The notes: generated by a model from the letters alone, not told the origin. A stretch of 61,588 nucleotides of DNA from an uncultured Candidatus Altimarinota bacterium (GCA_913055215.1 CAJXJP010000002.1:1-61588), one strand, 5' to 3'; positions 31,892 to 43,119 are shown, counted from the stretch's first letter. Program-made: numbers and translations.

Positions 31892-33617
31892 ATTGTTCAA
31901 ATAACTTTTTGTATTCATTGTATCATTTCCCTTCTAATTCATCATATGGGATAAATTTCAATGCAGCGGAATTTATACAATACCTTAATCATCATTTATC
32001 TTTTGGCCCATCTTCAAATACATGTCATAAGTGTGAATCTGAAATTTTACTTCTTATTTCAGTTCTTGTTGTAAATAGCTTTTTATCTTCTTTTTCGATA
32101 ATATTATTTTGATCTATAGATTGTGTAAAACTTGGCCAACCGCTTCCAGATTCAAATTTATCAACTGATGAAAATAAAGGAGTTCCATCTATTATATCTA
32201 CATAAATTCATAGTTCTTTATTGTCCCAATATTTGTTATCGAAAGCTTTCTCTGTCCCATTTTCTTGGGTCACTCTATATTGTAATGGAGTGAGTTTTGT
32301 ACGAAGAGATTCTTCGGACCAAGTTTCATTAATATAGTCTTCTCTTCCAGATCATTTCTTATAAACTTTATAACGAAATGATTTTTTTTGCGCATAATTT
32401 TGATGATATTCCTCAGCACGGAAAAAAGTTGTGTAATCTTCAACTTTTGTAGCAATATCTTTTTTAAATTTTTTAGATTTTTCTAAATCATTCATAAAGT
32501 TTTCAATTGCTTCTTTTTGCTGATTATTTGTATAATATACAGCAGTTGTATATTGAAAACCTCTATCCGCAAATTGTCCTCACTCATCAGTTGGATCTAT
32601 TTGTTGAAAAAATAAGGAAACAAGGTTTTCATAACTAATAATATCAGGATTAAATTCAACTTTAACTGCCTCTCTATGGTTTGTTTTACCATTTGATACA
32701 TCGTGATAATTTGCATTTTCTTCAGTTCATCAAGCATATCAAGAAATAGCTTGGTATACGCCATCTTGTCAATCCATGATAGATTCTATACACCAAAAAC
32801 ATCCCCCAGCAAAATATGCTTCTTCTTTTTTCTTTATAGAATTTGTTTCAGTATGTTCCATAGTATTTGAATTAGATTCTAAAGATTTTATTTCATTATC
32901 GAGTTTATCTTGAAAAATATTTTCAATATTTGATCCTCATAAAAATCAGTTTTTAATTAAACTCGCTTCTATTTTTTTATCAAATCCTGTTACTATTAAT
33001 AGTCAAACAATTAAAAATATTACTCAAAGAACTTTCTTAAACAGTGAATTTGGATTTGAAATTCATTGTAATTTTCATGAGAATTTTTGTCATAACCTAG
33101 AAATCAACAATAACATAATCGCTAAACCTAGAGTATACGCTATGAGATTTATAATTCATAAGCCGAAAGATATCGGAAGAATTACTGCTAAAATTAATCA
33201 ATAAGTAGGACTACAGCTAGAAAATACAGGTCATAATGAAAATCCAATAAGTACACTTCCCAGAATTCATTTCTTTTGCGCAGATTTACCTAACTGTTGA
33301 TTTGAATTATTTGCAAATCTTAGAGATATTTTTTTCCATAAATTAGGAAAAAGAGTAATAAGTCAAAATGCAATAATAATTCATCCGGAAAAACTGGTAA
33401 GAATATTACTGTTTAATCATATAAATAAAGTGGTTGCCTTTAGAGCAAGTGAAAAAATAATTATAGAAATAGATAATGATGCAATAATTATGTATGGTCT
33501 ATATCTATCAGTATGATTCTCTACACTTGCTCAAAGAATTACTGGAAGTAATGGTAATACGCAAGGAGCTAATATGGTCAACACCCCAGCTAGGAATGAT
33601 AATACAAGTAGTGTCAT
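31890..33617 (-). CDS. CcdA-MsrA-MsrB fusion: membrane electron carrier joined to methionine sulfoxide reductases
   Basis: A 575-residue single chain. Residues 1 to about 210 are a CcdA/DsbD-type six-helix electron carrier with its two Cys in LAPCVLP (Cys19) and SSCSPTYG (Cys135). A linker leads to MsrA, with GGCFWC (catalytic Cys273) and the YHQNY region, which reduces Met-S-sulfoxide. The C-terminal part is MsrB, with [17 protein letters not shown] and RYCINSAAL (catalytic Cys547), for Met-R-sulfoxide. MsrB lacks the zinc CxxC pairs. The enzymes should face the outside and draw electrons through the membrane. The thioredoxin lipoprotein gene lies just upstream on the same strand. About 30 UGA-Gly codons hide the gene from a standard reading. 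The three-part fusion differs from the Trx-MsrA-MsrB form of Neisseria. Confidence 0.92.
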
Positions 33618-33644
33618 AATATAATCTTAAATTTTAAATACTGA

Positions 33645-33709
33645 GATGACCCAAAAAAACTGGCTAAAGAAACTTTTTGAGTCATCACAATACTAAAAAA
33701 GTATTGTGA
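33645..33709 (-). promoter_or_regulatory. Two overlapping inverted repeats in the leader of the Msr fusion
   Basis: Between the thioredoxin stop and the Msr start are hairpin TCACAATACT/AGTATTGTGA (33685-33709) and a longer imperfect repeat (arms about 33645-33660 and 33671-33686). The two share bases 33685-33686. Neither is followed by a clear U run, so this could be an mRNA processing or attenuation region rather than a plain terminator. Confidence 0.4.
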
Positions 33710-33713
33710 AAAA

Positions 33714-34340
33714 TTATTTTAATTTTTGAATAATTTCATCTAATGATCTTGCTCAGAACCATTTTGTAATCTTATTCCCTTCATTATCAACTTGAACAAA
33801 AGTTGTTTGAGTAGTGACTCCGTATTTTTTCTTTAATTCAGTTTCATTATCATAGTTAACTTTAAGAATGGTAACTCATTCAGGGATTTCTTCATTGTTT
33901 ACTTTTTTATCAATTGCTTCACAAGCAGGACACCAGTCAGCATGAAAAAATAGAACAATTTTGCCTTCGGCATTTGTTACTTTATCAGATGAGTAAGCAC
34001 TATATTCTCATTTTTTAGTAAGCATTTTGTCTGATTGAATAACTTCAGTTTCATTTGATTTATCTTCAGTTTTCATATCATCTTTCATATTTTCTTCTGA
34101 TGTCATCTCATTTTTTTCTTTTTCCGCCATTTCTTCACTTTCTGTTACATCCATCATTTTTTTCTTTTCCATTTCTTCTTTTACCGGCATGCTTGTATTT
34201 GATATATCCTGAGGATTATCATTTACTATAGCTGCTGGAGTTTCGACAACTTCTTTCTCTTTTTGTAGAGAACATGATCATAGAAGTAATGCACTTATTG
34301 CTAGAACTGGTAGCAAGATGAGTATTTTCGTATTTTTCAT
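33714..34340 (-). CDS. Thioredoxin-like lipoprotein with Met-rich linker
   Basis: A 208-residue lipoprotein. The signal ends in lipobox LLGSC with lipidated Cys23; the Gly is UGA. Residues about 50-110 form a Glu/Lys/Met-rich disordered linker with at least ten Met. The C-terminal domain is a thioredoxin fold with FFHADWCPACEAID (Cys137, Cys140) and an Ala-Arg-Ser-rich end; a cis-Pro is not obvious (TTQTTF at that place). It probably receives electrons from the CcdA domain of the neighbouring fusion and passes them to MsrA/MsrB or to other surface thiols. The exact electron path is inferred. Confidence 0.88.
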
Positions 34341-34411
34341 AATAAATAGTATAATAAATATAAATTGTACTCTGATAATACTTGCGAATCTTAAATCTAA
34401 CTTAAGACGAA

Positions 34412-34437
34412 AAAAAAATCCCAATTTTGGGATTTTT
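34412..34437 (-). terminator. Terminator of the 216-residue secreted protein gene
   Basis: AAAAATCCC and GGGATTTTT arms at the gene end; the A run on the left gives the U tract on the minus strand. Confidence 0.8.
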
Positions 34438-34438
34438 C

Positions 34439-35089
34439 TTAGTATGATAATTGCATCATTTCAAATTTGATAAGCGTTAACATTAAATAATAGTTATTAG
34501 CTTTTTCTGGTAATGCAGCATCTGCAGGATATTGTAATAAGAACTCAGTAATCATGTTTTCTAATTGACTTACAGCTTTTTCATGAACTGTTTGTTTTTT
34601 ACTAGAAGAATACTTTTTTAAGATTTTTTCATATTTAGCCAATACATTTTTAGCTGTTGCTGTATCTTTCGAGTTTAATCTTTTTTTTATAACATCGTAA
34701 AAATTCTTATCATTATTACTTAATACACCTTCTTCGAAAGGTCTAATACATTTATTTTTTGAAATACTCCAAATATATCCAGCAGAACCGATACATCCAT
34801 GATTATCTTTATCTGAACCTGGCAGTGCTAAAGTAGTCATTGTATCTTCTTTGAATGTTTCACATGTCCATTGTGGTTTAAAATTTTCTTCACACATCAT
34901 ACGTGTTCCGCCTCAAATTTTCCCATCAACTACAAAGTAACTATTACATCCATCAGTTGCCATTTTACAAACTGATCATTTAGATTTTTCAAAGTCAGCT
35001 TTATTATCGAAAACTGCATATTCAGCATTTACTGAAGCAAAACTTAATAAAATAGTAAACATTGCTAATAAAGTATTTTTCATTTTCAT
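34439..35089 (-). CDS. Secreted protein with ATDGCN domain (paralogue A)
   Basis: A 216-residue protein with signal peptide (MKMKNTLLAMFTILLSFASV, cleavage near NA-EY). The N-terminal domain holds CKMATDGCNSYFVVDGK, GGGTRMMCEENFKPQWTC, a Cys-rich unit shared with the protein at 36109. The C-terminal part (about 115-216) is helical. Two UGA-Gly codons occur near residues 38 and 60. I do not know the family; the pattern of four Cys suggests two disulfides. It lies in one direction with the DUF1835 gene and the paralogue but separated by terminators, so each is probably its own unit. Confidence 0.78.
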
Positions 35090-35164
35090 ATTGTTATTGT
35101 TAATTATAAAGGCTATAACACAAACTAAAACGTTAAAAAAAATAAATAGTGACAAAAATAATAA

Positions 35165-35200
35165 AAAAAGATATTATTTTCTTTAAAATAATATCTTTTT
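35165..35200 (-). terminator. Terminator of the DUF1835 gene
   Basis: AAAAAGATATTATTTT pairs with AAAATAATATCTTTTT across a CTTT loop. Confidence 0.85.
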
Positions 35201-35220
35201 CCCCTTAAAACAAAGTTAAG

Positions 35221-36012
35221 CTAGGATTTTTTTATTTTAAAATCATAGAGTGCTTTCATGTCTCATTTTGCCAATAATACTCATTTTTGAATGAGGAGAT
35301 TGAGTCTGTGTTGAATGTAATTGTCTAATAATTTTTGCTCTGAGTAGCCAAGTGTGTCCCCTACAACTTTTGCAGCAGGTATGAATTTATTAGTTACAAA
35401 GCTCATTATTAAGTTATCATAATAATCTTCATTTACTCCTATAATTTCACCATTTTCATAAATATGTAATATATAATCAGTTTTTACTATTTTTTGAAAA
35501 TCATCTATTAATTTTTGTCTATCTTTTGATGAGATCAACTGTCCTTTTGTACTTAAATTTCAAATTTGTTCTGGAGAGCATTCTCACATAGCTTGAGGAA
35601 TAGTTCAAAATTCGTTTACTTCATTATTAATATTTATAATAAAAATATTTTTATGATTTGTTGAACATAAAATTCTTCTGAGCATCAATTGTTCAATAAC
35701 TCAACCCCCTACCCAAATATAAATTTTATCTTGTTCTTGTACTTCTCTCAAAGTAGCAAACAGTTTATACATTTGTTGGGTATATGATGGGACTATTTCA
35801 TTAGTATTTCCATCACAATCATAAGGGAATAAGTGTTTTTTTATCCATGAAACTCTATTTCTTATATTTTCATCAGTATACTCTAGGCAGAGAGGACCAG
35901 TAGATAAGTCATCTACAAAATTTAAAATCTTATCTTCTAAATGATTTTCATTAAGATAATACCTTAAACTTCAAGCAGCAGAATGGCCGGATACAATATG
36001 ATACACTTTCAT
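35221..36012 (-). CDS. DUF1835 / DUF3658 domain protein
   Basis: A 263-residue cytoplasmic protein. The N-terminus matches DUF1835 (MKVYHIVSGHSAAGSLRYYL, and later VDDLSTGPL, IYIWVGGG). The C-terminal part matches DUF3658, with NEDYYDNLIMSFV, AAKVVGDTLGYSEQ and RLNLLIQKG. The family is widespread in bacteria but has no settled biochemical role. UGA-Gly codons occur at both ends. The 85-residue fragment visible in the UGA-blind reading is only the middle of the protein. Placed between the two ATDGCN paralogues, but with its own terminator. Confidence 0.82.
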
Positions 36013-36042
36013 GTTAGGTGAATAAAAATTAAATTAAAAAAA

Positions 36043-36084
36043 ATTAATATACTATATGATAATAATTATCACTGAGTATATTAA
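36043..36084 (-). terminator. Terminator of the second ATDGCN gene
   Basis: Long near-perfect AT hairpin (TTAATATACT...AGTATATTAA with inner TGATAA/TTATCA), flanked by A7 on the left and T6 on the right. Confidence 0.75.
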
Positions 36085-36108
36085 TTTTTTATTAAAAATA
36101 AACTTCTT

Positions 36109-36903
36109 TTATTCTGACATAATAGACATATTTTTACATGTAGAACCACATGCTTTTTGTAATAGTAAATAATCATCAATTTTTGCTTCTTTTGTAGTGT
36201 AGCTATTCCCTTTTTTTGTTACAAATCTAACAGTTAAATCGTGAGATTGAGCCATGCTTTCTAATTTTTCTGATTTAGCAATTTTTAATGCTTTATTCCA
36301 TCCAATGATATTATTTGATTTAAAATCTAATTGTTGTAATTCAAATTTTAATAATTCTAACATTAGAAATTTATTATTATCTTTGTCAGCTAATCCTACA
36401 TCTTGTGGAAATTTAGATAAAAATTTAGCAATTTTATCATCTAATTTTACAACAACTTTATCGTTAATTTTATATTTTTTAGAATTTGAATATTTATCTA
36501 ATTTATTTAAATATCCAGAAACCATTTTATTTACATGATTTTGATATTTTTGATTTAAACTTTTTTTAATTGAAAGGTAGAAATTATAATCATTTTCAGA
36601 TAATCCACCTGGAAATGTTTTTTCAGCTTCAAATTCGATAGCAGTTGTAGTAATCATACCTTCTTTTGATTCTTTACATGTCCATTGAGGTTTAAAATCT
36701 TCTTTACATGCCATTAATGTTCCTCCTCATACTTTTCCATTTACCATGAAATAAGTATTACAACCATCAGTAGCAACTTCACACATTTCACCTTTTGCCT
36801 TTTCAAATTTTTCAGCAGTATCATAAGTAACATATTCTGCTCCTACAGATGTAAGACCTAATGCAATAACTCCAATTGTTAAAAGTGTATTTCTCATTTT
36901 CAT
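36109..36903 (-). CDS. Secreted protein with ATDGCN domain (paralogue B)
   Basis: A 264-residue exported protein with signal peptide MKMRNTLLTIGVIALGLTSV (cleavage near GA-EY). Its first 90 residues align with the protein at 34439: CEVATDGCNTYFMVNGK, GGGTLMACKEDFKPQWTC, KEGMITT. It has a longer C-terminal region (about 100-264) that is Lys/Leu-rich and helical and ends with CGSTCKN. One UGA-Gly is in the VGGGT turn. The pair must come from duplication followed by divergence of the C-terminal half. Function unknown. Confidence 0.8.
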
Positions 36904-36978
36904 AGTTTTATGAATTATAATTTAAATGATGTACACAAGCTAAAACGCAAATATTAAATAATCGTGACAAAAAAATAA

Positions 36979-37004
36979 AAAAAACTACCAAAATGGTAGT
37001 TTTT
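36979..37004 (-). terminator. Terminator of the lipoprotein gene
   Basis: AAAAACTACCA pairs with TGGTAGTTTTT, overlapping the stop codon region at 37003. Confidence 0.8.
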
Positions 37005-37770
37005 ATTGTCTAGAAAGGCAATCTTCTTTTTTGAAATAATCATTAAATAAATCACATTTTCAGTCTGTAACCCACGATTCTTCAAGCATTTGCTGCATAA
37101 CAATTTCTTGTGGAACGGGAGTGTCTGTGAATAAAAAATCAGCATCTGAATTATTTACAGAAGTTTGTATAGAATCTTCTGAAAATTTATATTTTTTCAT
37201 GAAATCATTTCAAACGTATTCGCCTGTTTCAGGAAGTGTAGTTTTTCATATTTCTTGATATGCTTTTGAATATTGTTGGAATTTTTTTCCATTTAATATT
37301 TTTTCAACTATGTCAGAATTAATATGAGGAACTTCTTGAACGAGTCTATTTATTGCAAATTCTCTTTGAGGGAGAATTTGTTTCAATAATTCATTTTTGG
37401 TATTTTCTCAGAAACTTTTATTTTCTGCAATGAGTTTAATTTTTGCATCCAATTCAATCACCTCACTTAAATGTGTATTTGATGATAAATTATGAAGAAC
37501 TTCTTTTGTTATAATTATATCTTTTTTTTCCAATTCTTTAATAACAGAATTTTCATTAATTAAATATTTTTTTTCTTGTTTTTTCTCTGCATGACTATTT
37601 GAATCAGATAAATTATCTATTTCCATAGATAATTTAACTGTTTCTTTTTCTGAGTCAGACAAGTGTTGATAAATTTCTGAATTTTCAAATGATTGTTCAT
37701 TATTAATGTCAGTTTTGCCACAGGATACAAGCAAAAAAATTAATGCTATAATTGCTAATTTAGATTTCAT
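37003..37770 (-). CDS. Lipoprotein of unknown function
   Basis: A 255-residue lipoprotein with signal MKSKLAIIALIFLLVSCGK (lipidated Cys17). The mature part is helical and rich in Glu, Lys, Ser and Asn. The last 25 residues carry a two-Cys motif (GKCDLFNDYFKKEDC) similar to Cys motifs in the small anchored proteins at 26442 and 51973. It starts 11 bases after the fibre protein gene, so it is the last gene of a three-gene operon. It may dock the fibre to the membrane; that is inferred from position. Confidence 0.72.
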
Positions 37771-37781
37771 AATTGAGATTA

Positions 37782-40700
37782 TTATTTATATTGTTCTACT
37801 TTTAAAGCCCCATTTGAAACTGAAAGCATATAATCATTTCCATTCACTTTGTCACGAATAATAATATGATTTTTAATATGAAGAGTACTAATAGATACAT
37901 CATTTGTCGTAATTGTTAGACCATCAAGAATATCAATTCTTTTTATCCCTTCATTATGTGTCATTACTTCAACAATATGTTGTTTTGTTGAATCTCTTGT
38001 AAGTGAGAAAACAAGTAAACCAGGTTCAGTATCATCAGGATATCCATAAATAGTTTTATTTTGCAATTGTGCATTATCGGTAATTCCAGGCAATACTTTT
38101 GATAAATCATATGAAGCAGTTTTTAACGTCCCTGATTCACCATTTGCTGTAATTTCTGAACTTGATACATAGATAATAAAACCTGTAGGTGGTTGAATAC
38201 TCATAACTTTACGTCCTGAATTATTTGCAATCCAGAAATCATTAAATGATTTTTTTACTCTTTCTTTCCAGTCTAAAACTGTAAAATCAGCATAACTATT
38301 TAGTTGAATATGATGACCTCTCGTTGTGAAATGTGCTCCGAATAAATGATGAAGTCAAAGAGGTATTTGAGTGGCATAGTATTGGTGGCCAATAGGTCAA
38401 ATATATCTTGTTGTAATCGCTGTATTCATCGCAACATCAAATTGTACTTGAATTGTGTTTCTTCTTGCCCCTGATCACATTGTATTACAAGTTAAACCTG
38501 TATCAATAATATATAAATTACTTCATTCTAAGTAACTAATAGAATCTGGAGAGTAGCCAGCTGAACAGGTATATCTTACTTGATCTGCTGCGTATAATAT
38601 TGAAGACCCCATAGGACTTACTCAACTAGAATTATATGAGAACATTTGATAATACAGATAATTCATAGGGTATTTTTGACCAGCAGAATCGATGCTAAAT
38701 CTTTTATCAGCAATAGCAAAATTTACGAAAAAATGACTATCTGAAACTGGAATAATACGGAAACCGTAAATGGTTTTGTCAATATTTGATTGATTGACTG
38801 TCCGGTTTGTTTTTCCATCAGGAATAATAGCGACTGGCTTATCTATATAATATTGATCAGCTGTTTTATTTAATTCAGTTTTAATTAAGTCTTTCCAGTT
38901 TGAAGGAAGAGTTACATGATTAATAATAGCACCTTTCCCATCATTGCTTCCCCCTAAGTATTTCATGATATTGTTTCCTTCAATTCTGTAGGCAATATTT
39001 TCACCATTTTCATCTAAAGATTTATTTGCTCAAACGAGTTTTGCATAATTAACTTCTGCAATTTCTACATTCCCCTCTTTGTTAATCGTATCAGAATCAG
39101 CAATTTGTACTTTTGTACTTACAAAACCACTTTCTAAAGATGTTTTTCAATAGTTAAAACGAGTAGATTTCATAGCAAATCTATTTTTAGATGCAAAAAT
39201 CCCTTGTTCTAAGTATTTTCATAATAAAGAAGCATCATATGGTGTTTTTTCAATTTCAGAACTAAATCCAACTTTTCTTGAAGGATGAACATCAGTACTT
39301 AAATCACCATTTTGATATACGTAATCAAGTTGTGTACTATTTGTGAATTCTGCGATAGAAACCCCTTGTCTTTGAATTTGACCAGGATAAGCTTTTACCC
39401 CAGTATGCCAAACTCTTTTCGATTTTTTCAAATAAGAAGTATGGTGATTTATATAATATATAGGAGTTGATGTACTAATATTTCAAATCGAACCATTAAA
39501 ATTATTTGCTGAATTTGCAGCTGGATCAAACACAATAGGCATTGTATTTAGATATTCAATTGCTTGAGTTTCAGGATTATAAGCGAGTTTTATATTTGCA
39601 AGAGTATGGAAATATGAAAATCCAAGACTTGCAGGTCTCCGCTCACGGAAACAGTTTACAAATTGGAAATATACTTTTCCATCATTTGCATTATATGCAG
39701 CGTATGCAGATCTTGGCCCTCCCCGGCACCCTCCAGCATAAGTTGTCCCTTTAAAATCCCAATATTGTCAAGTGCTCGGATCAAAGTTGAAAACAAGACT
39801 GTTATCTGTACTGTTAATAGGATTTGTGAAATTTATTGCAGCGAATGTATCATCATAGATATACATTCTTGAATTTGTTCCGTGTCCTTGGTATTGAACA
39901 TAGATTTTTTTATCAGCGATATAATCAATTTTATAACCGCCTTTGTAAATAGAAGTAATTTCTGTTAACTGGTTATCGTTAATAGAAGGATCTAAACTAT
40001 CCGCGTTATTTCCTAAAAAATAATATTGCTTTACAGCTGCATCATCATATGAACAAGCCGCAAAAGTAAACCCAAATTGGTTACTTGAAATTAAATCACA
40101 TGGATAGAATCAAGCTGTTTCAAGTGCAGGAAGGAAATACTGTTGATCAGTCATATGTAAATCTTGTTTTTGTCCAGATTTAGAATACATATAGAATAAA
40201 CCTCTTTTTTCTCCATCATACCCTACTCTTAAACCAATAACTGTTCCATCAGCTTCTTCAACAAAATATGAAGGTCTGTGAGCAACAACAACAGGGGCTT
40301 TAAAGTCCCCTTTAATATCTGGTTTTAGATAACTATTACTTCAAAGTTTTTGAAATGGTAAATTTGTTTTTCTATTCGCGAAAACACGATCTTCATCATT
40401 TTCAAATAATAATTTTTGCCCATCAGCAATAACCGTTGTACCAACTACTTTTAAATTTCCATCAATATGGGTATTCCCATTAATAACTGTATCACCTTTA
40501 ATTTGTGCATTTCCAGTAACTAACGCATTTCATTCAACATGAAGTTTTTGACTTGGATTTAATGTTCCAACGCCAATTCTATCTTTTACAAATAAGTCTT
40601 GAGTTATTTGTATGTCAGAATTAACATCTTGTCTTGTTGTAGAATTTTTTATTAGATATTCACTTGCGAGTTTATCGCCAAGTTTATTTGCATTATTGAT

Positions 40701-41429
40701 TGATGCTGAGTTTGAAAAATGATTTGTAGAAAGCGTTCCATTCGCAACATCTACTCATGAAACTGTCCCATCTCTAATGTCAGAACTCATGACTGCATTA
40801 TCAGAAATATCTGAACTTACAATTGTTCCATCTTTGATGTCAGCACTCTGGATAGTATTGTTGGCTATATCATTTGAGTTTACAGTACCATCTTTAATGT
40901 CATGAGACTCGATAGTTCCATTTAAAATATCATTTGTAGAAATAGTATTATCTGCGATATCTAATCCAGTAATTGATGAATTTTTAATATCAATACTTTG
41001 AATTGTTCCGTCAGTAATATCTTGAGTTTGGATAGTATTATCCGCAATATCCATTGAATTTACTGTACCATCTTTGATATCATGTGACTGAATATCATTA
41101 TCTTTGATATCTGAACTTCCAATTGATCAATTTTTAATATCAATTGTATCAATTGATCCATCTTTAATATCTACTCCCTCAATTGCACCATTTTTTATAT
41201 CTGCAGATGTAATATCATTATCTTTAATTTCTGTTCCAGAAACAGTTCAGTCTTCGATAGCAGAACCATCGAGTCTCCAAACATCAACGACAGAAACACC
41301 ATTTTCTATACCAGTAATTTTTTTAAATAATGCTCCGATACTTCATGAGTTGGCAGCATAAGAATATCCAGTAAGAGATAATACTCAAACAAGTACGGCA
41401 GTTATTTGTATTTTGATTTTTGTTTTCAT
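37782..41429 (-). CDS. Giant fibre-like surface protein with decapeptide repeats
   Basis: A 1215-residue secreted protein (signal to about residue 26). Residues about 55-235 contain some 17 tandem decapeptides of the form DIxDGTIxSx, consistent with a beta-solenoid stalk. This is followed by DRIGVGTLNPSQKLHVEGNA and GNAQIKGDTVINGNTHIDGN, the entry motif seen in many phage tail fibres and bacterial adhesins. The large C-terminal part (about 330-1215) has aromatic-rich beta repeats and three Cys-containing segments that I do not recognise. Several UGA-Gly codons break it into many pieces in a UGA-blind reading. It is the middle gene of a 41-43 kb operon. An adhesive fibre is the simplest reading; a phage origin is possible but no phage genes are near. 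Confidence 0.83.
40723..41255 (-). repeat. Tandem decapeptide (30-base) repeat array
   Basis: Roughly 17 units of 30 bases in frame, each with the pattern D-(I/V)-x-(D/N)-x-x-(I/V)-x-x-x. Units are diverged at the nucleotide level but conserved in register. They code for the stalk of the fibre protein. Confidence 0.85.
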
Positions 41430-41450
41430 AATTTATTTTTTTATAAGTGA

Positions 41451-42995
41451 TTATTGTTTAATCAGAATTGAAGGTGAAGTATTAATAATAGGATTAAATT
41501 GAATATATAACGGTGAGACTTTTTCAGTTTCACGTAGATTATTAATAGGAGCTTCTGAGATATAACATTTCTTTTTTCCTGCAAATGCGTATTGTAAAAT
41601 ACTGTCTTGTGACTCATTTGCCATTGCTGAAAATTTCTTTGGCTGATTACATATTGAATCATTTGCATCGTCAGAACGCATTGCCTGGAAAGTACGAAGA
41701 TTTTCTAAATTATATTCTGCATCTGTGAGTGTATTTCAATTGTTTTGAATATATGCATCAGAATTATAAGGTGCTGAATCACTTCCGAGAGTATTACGTG
41801 AAATAATTGAACCAAAAACATAGAGTTGTCTTCTGAGTTTATTTCTATCTGAACTTCTATGGCCTGATAGAACATTTACACCATCATAGCTGAGAACACT
41901 TCATTCTGTTACGAGTAATGCATCTATATTTGTTACATTTGGGTGAATATAAATATTTCAACCATTATTATAATCTGATGTATCACGAGTGGCTATAATT
42001 ACGAGAAGACTATTTTGATCTTTATTATAAATATCTGCTTTGATATAGATATTTCCTCACTCAACAACGATATTTTTATGACCATTTACCTCAATTGAAT
42101 CGAATCCTGGTCCAGCTAGTCAGCCATTTCAGAGTGTAAGTATTTTTCATCTATTTCCATCGTGTTCGAGTAGTGTAGTTGTTTGTTTTGTGTAGTCGTA
42201 TAAGTGAAATTTATTAGTTAATGAGTGTAAAGCACTTTCAAATGTTTTTCTTGTTTCCCCTGCTGTATATTGAGCGATATTTTTCTTAATATTTTTCCAC
42301 ATCTGTGTAGATGTTCCGTCATATCAATTATTATCGATAATAACAAATTCTTTATTATATGCGGAATCTCAATAGTCAATTTCTATTTCAGATTCTAATC
42401 CGCTTGTAGTATCTCAGCGAACTAAACCATTAATGACAATTTTATTTGTGTTGAAGATTTCAGAGGTTGCAATGTTTTTTCATTGTATTTCAGTTGTTTC
42501 TTGTGTTGCTGTATTTGAAATGGCAACTGGTCAAAATGCCTGAGAATCAAGAGAGACTGATATTTTTTTTGTTTCTGGACAATAGAATGAATCTGATCAA
42601 ATTGGAATTTCAAATCACCAAATAGGTCAAAATAATGTTCCAGATAGTTTATATTCTAATTTTCCTGAACAGTTTGGTGAATTATTGATTAATTTTTTTG
42701 CAATAATTTTATCCTTAATATAAAACTCTCCATATTGTTTACTATTAACGAATCCATATCCGTTATAATTATTATTTTGAGTTATATAAAAACGTTCACC
42801 GTCTTTAAATTCCTGAGAAAACCTATCTGTGATAAGAACTCTAGCGTTCATATCTGAAAGTAAGTAAATATCTTTTTCATTTGTTGGGTTTAAGTCTTCC
42901 CCATCTCAACTAATTAAGACAAAACTATAACTTCAAATAACAGATAAGGCTGACACGAGAATTGCTCATAAGAGTATTTTTACAATTCGTTTCAT
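41451..42995 (-). CDS. Secreted protein sharing a C-terminal module with the TSP1 protein
   Basis: A 514-residue protein with one N-terminal membrane segment (about 5-27) and a beta-rich outer part. Residues about 340-440 (GGNIYIHPNVTNIDALLVTEG; LYVFGSIISRNTLGSDSAP, quoted in short) resemble the C-terminal region of the 1269-residue TSP1 protein (KGWITVDQNVTNINSLILAQG; LHIKGSVLSLNTIGGSKSS). It is the first gene of the operon and lies 21 bases before the fibre gene. I know of no characterised homologue; a surface display or assembly role is inferred from context. Confidence 0.75.
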
Positions 42996-43091
42996 GGCCT
43001 TTTATTTATAAAATATTGGTACCTTTTATTATATATACTATAGTATTCTATCATGTTAAAAAATACGAGTCAAAAATATAACTATGTTTTA

Positions 43092-43119
43092 TTGAAATTT
43101 TGTAAAATTAGTATATTAT
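43092..43119 (+). promoter_or_regulatory. Promoter of the metallophosphoesterase gene
   Basis: TTGAAA, 16-base spacer, TATTAT; about 70 bases upstream of the ATG. Confidence 0.45.

Noticed and set aside
40723-41255. Regular repeats that could be a CRISPR array
   Set aside because: The units are 30 bases without spacers, stay in one reading frame and encode a decapeptide, so this is a protein repeat.
37782-41429. Prophage tail fibre
   Set aside because: The entry motifs resemble tail fibres, but the gene has a signal peptide, no other phage genes are near, and the neighbours are secreted or lipoproteins.
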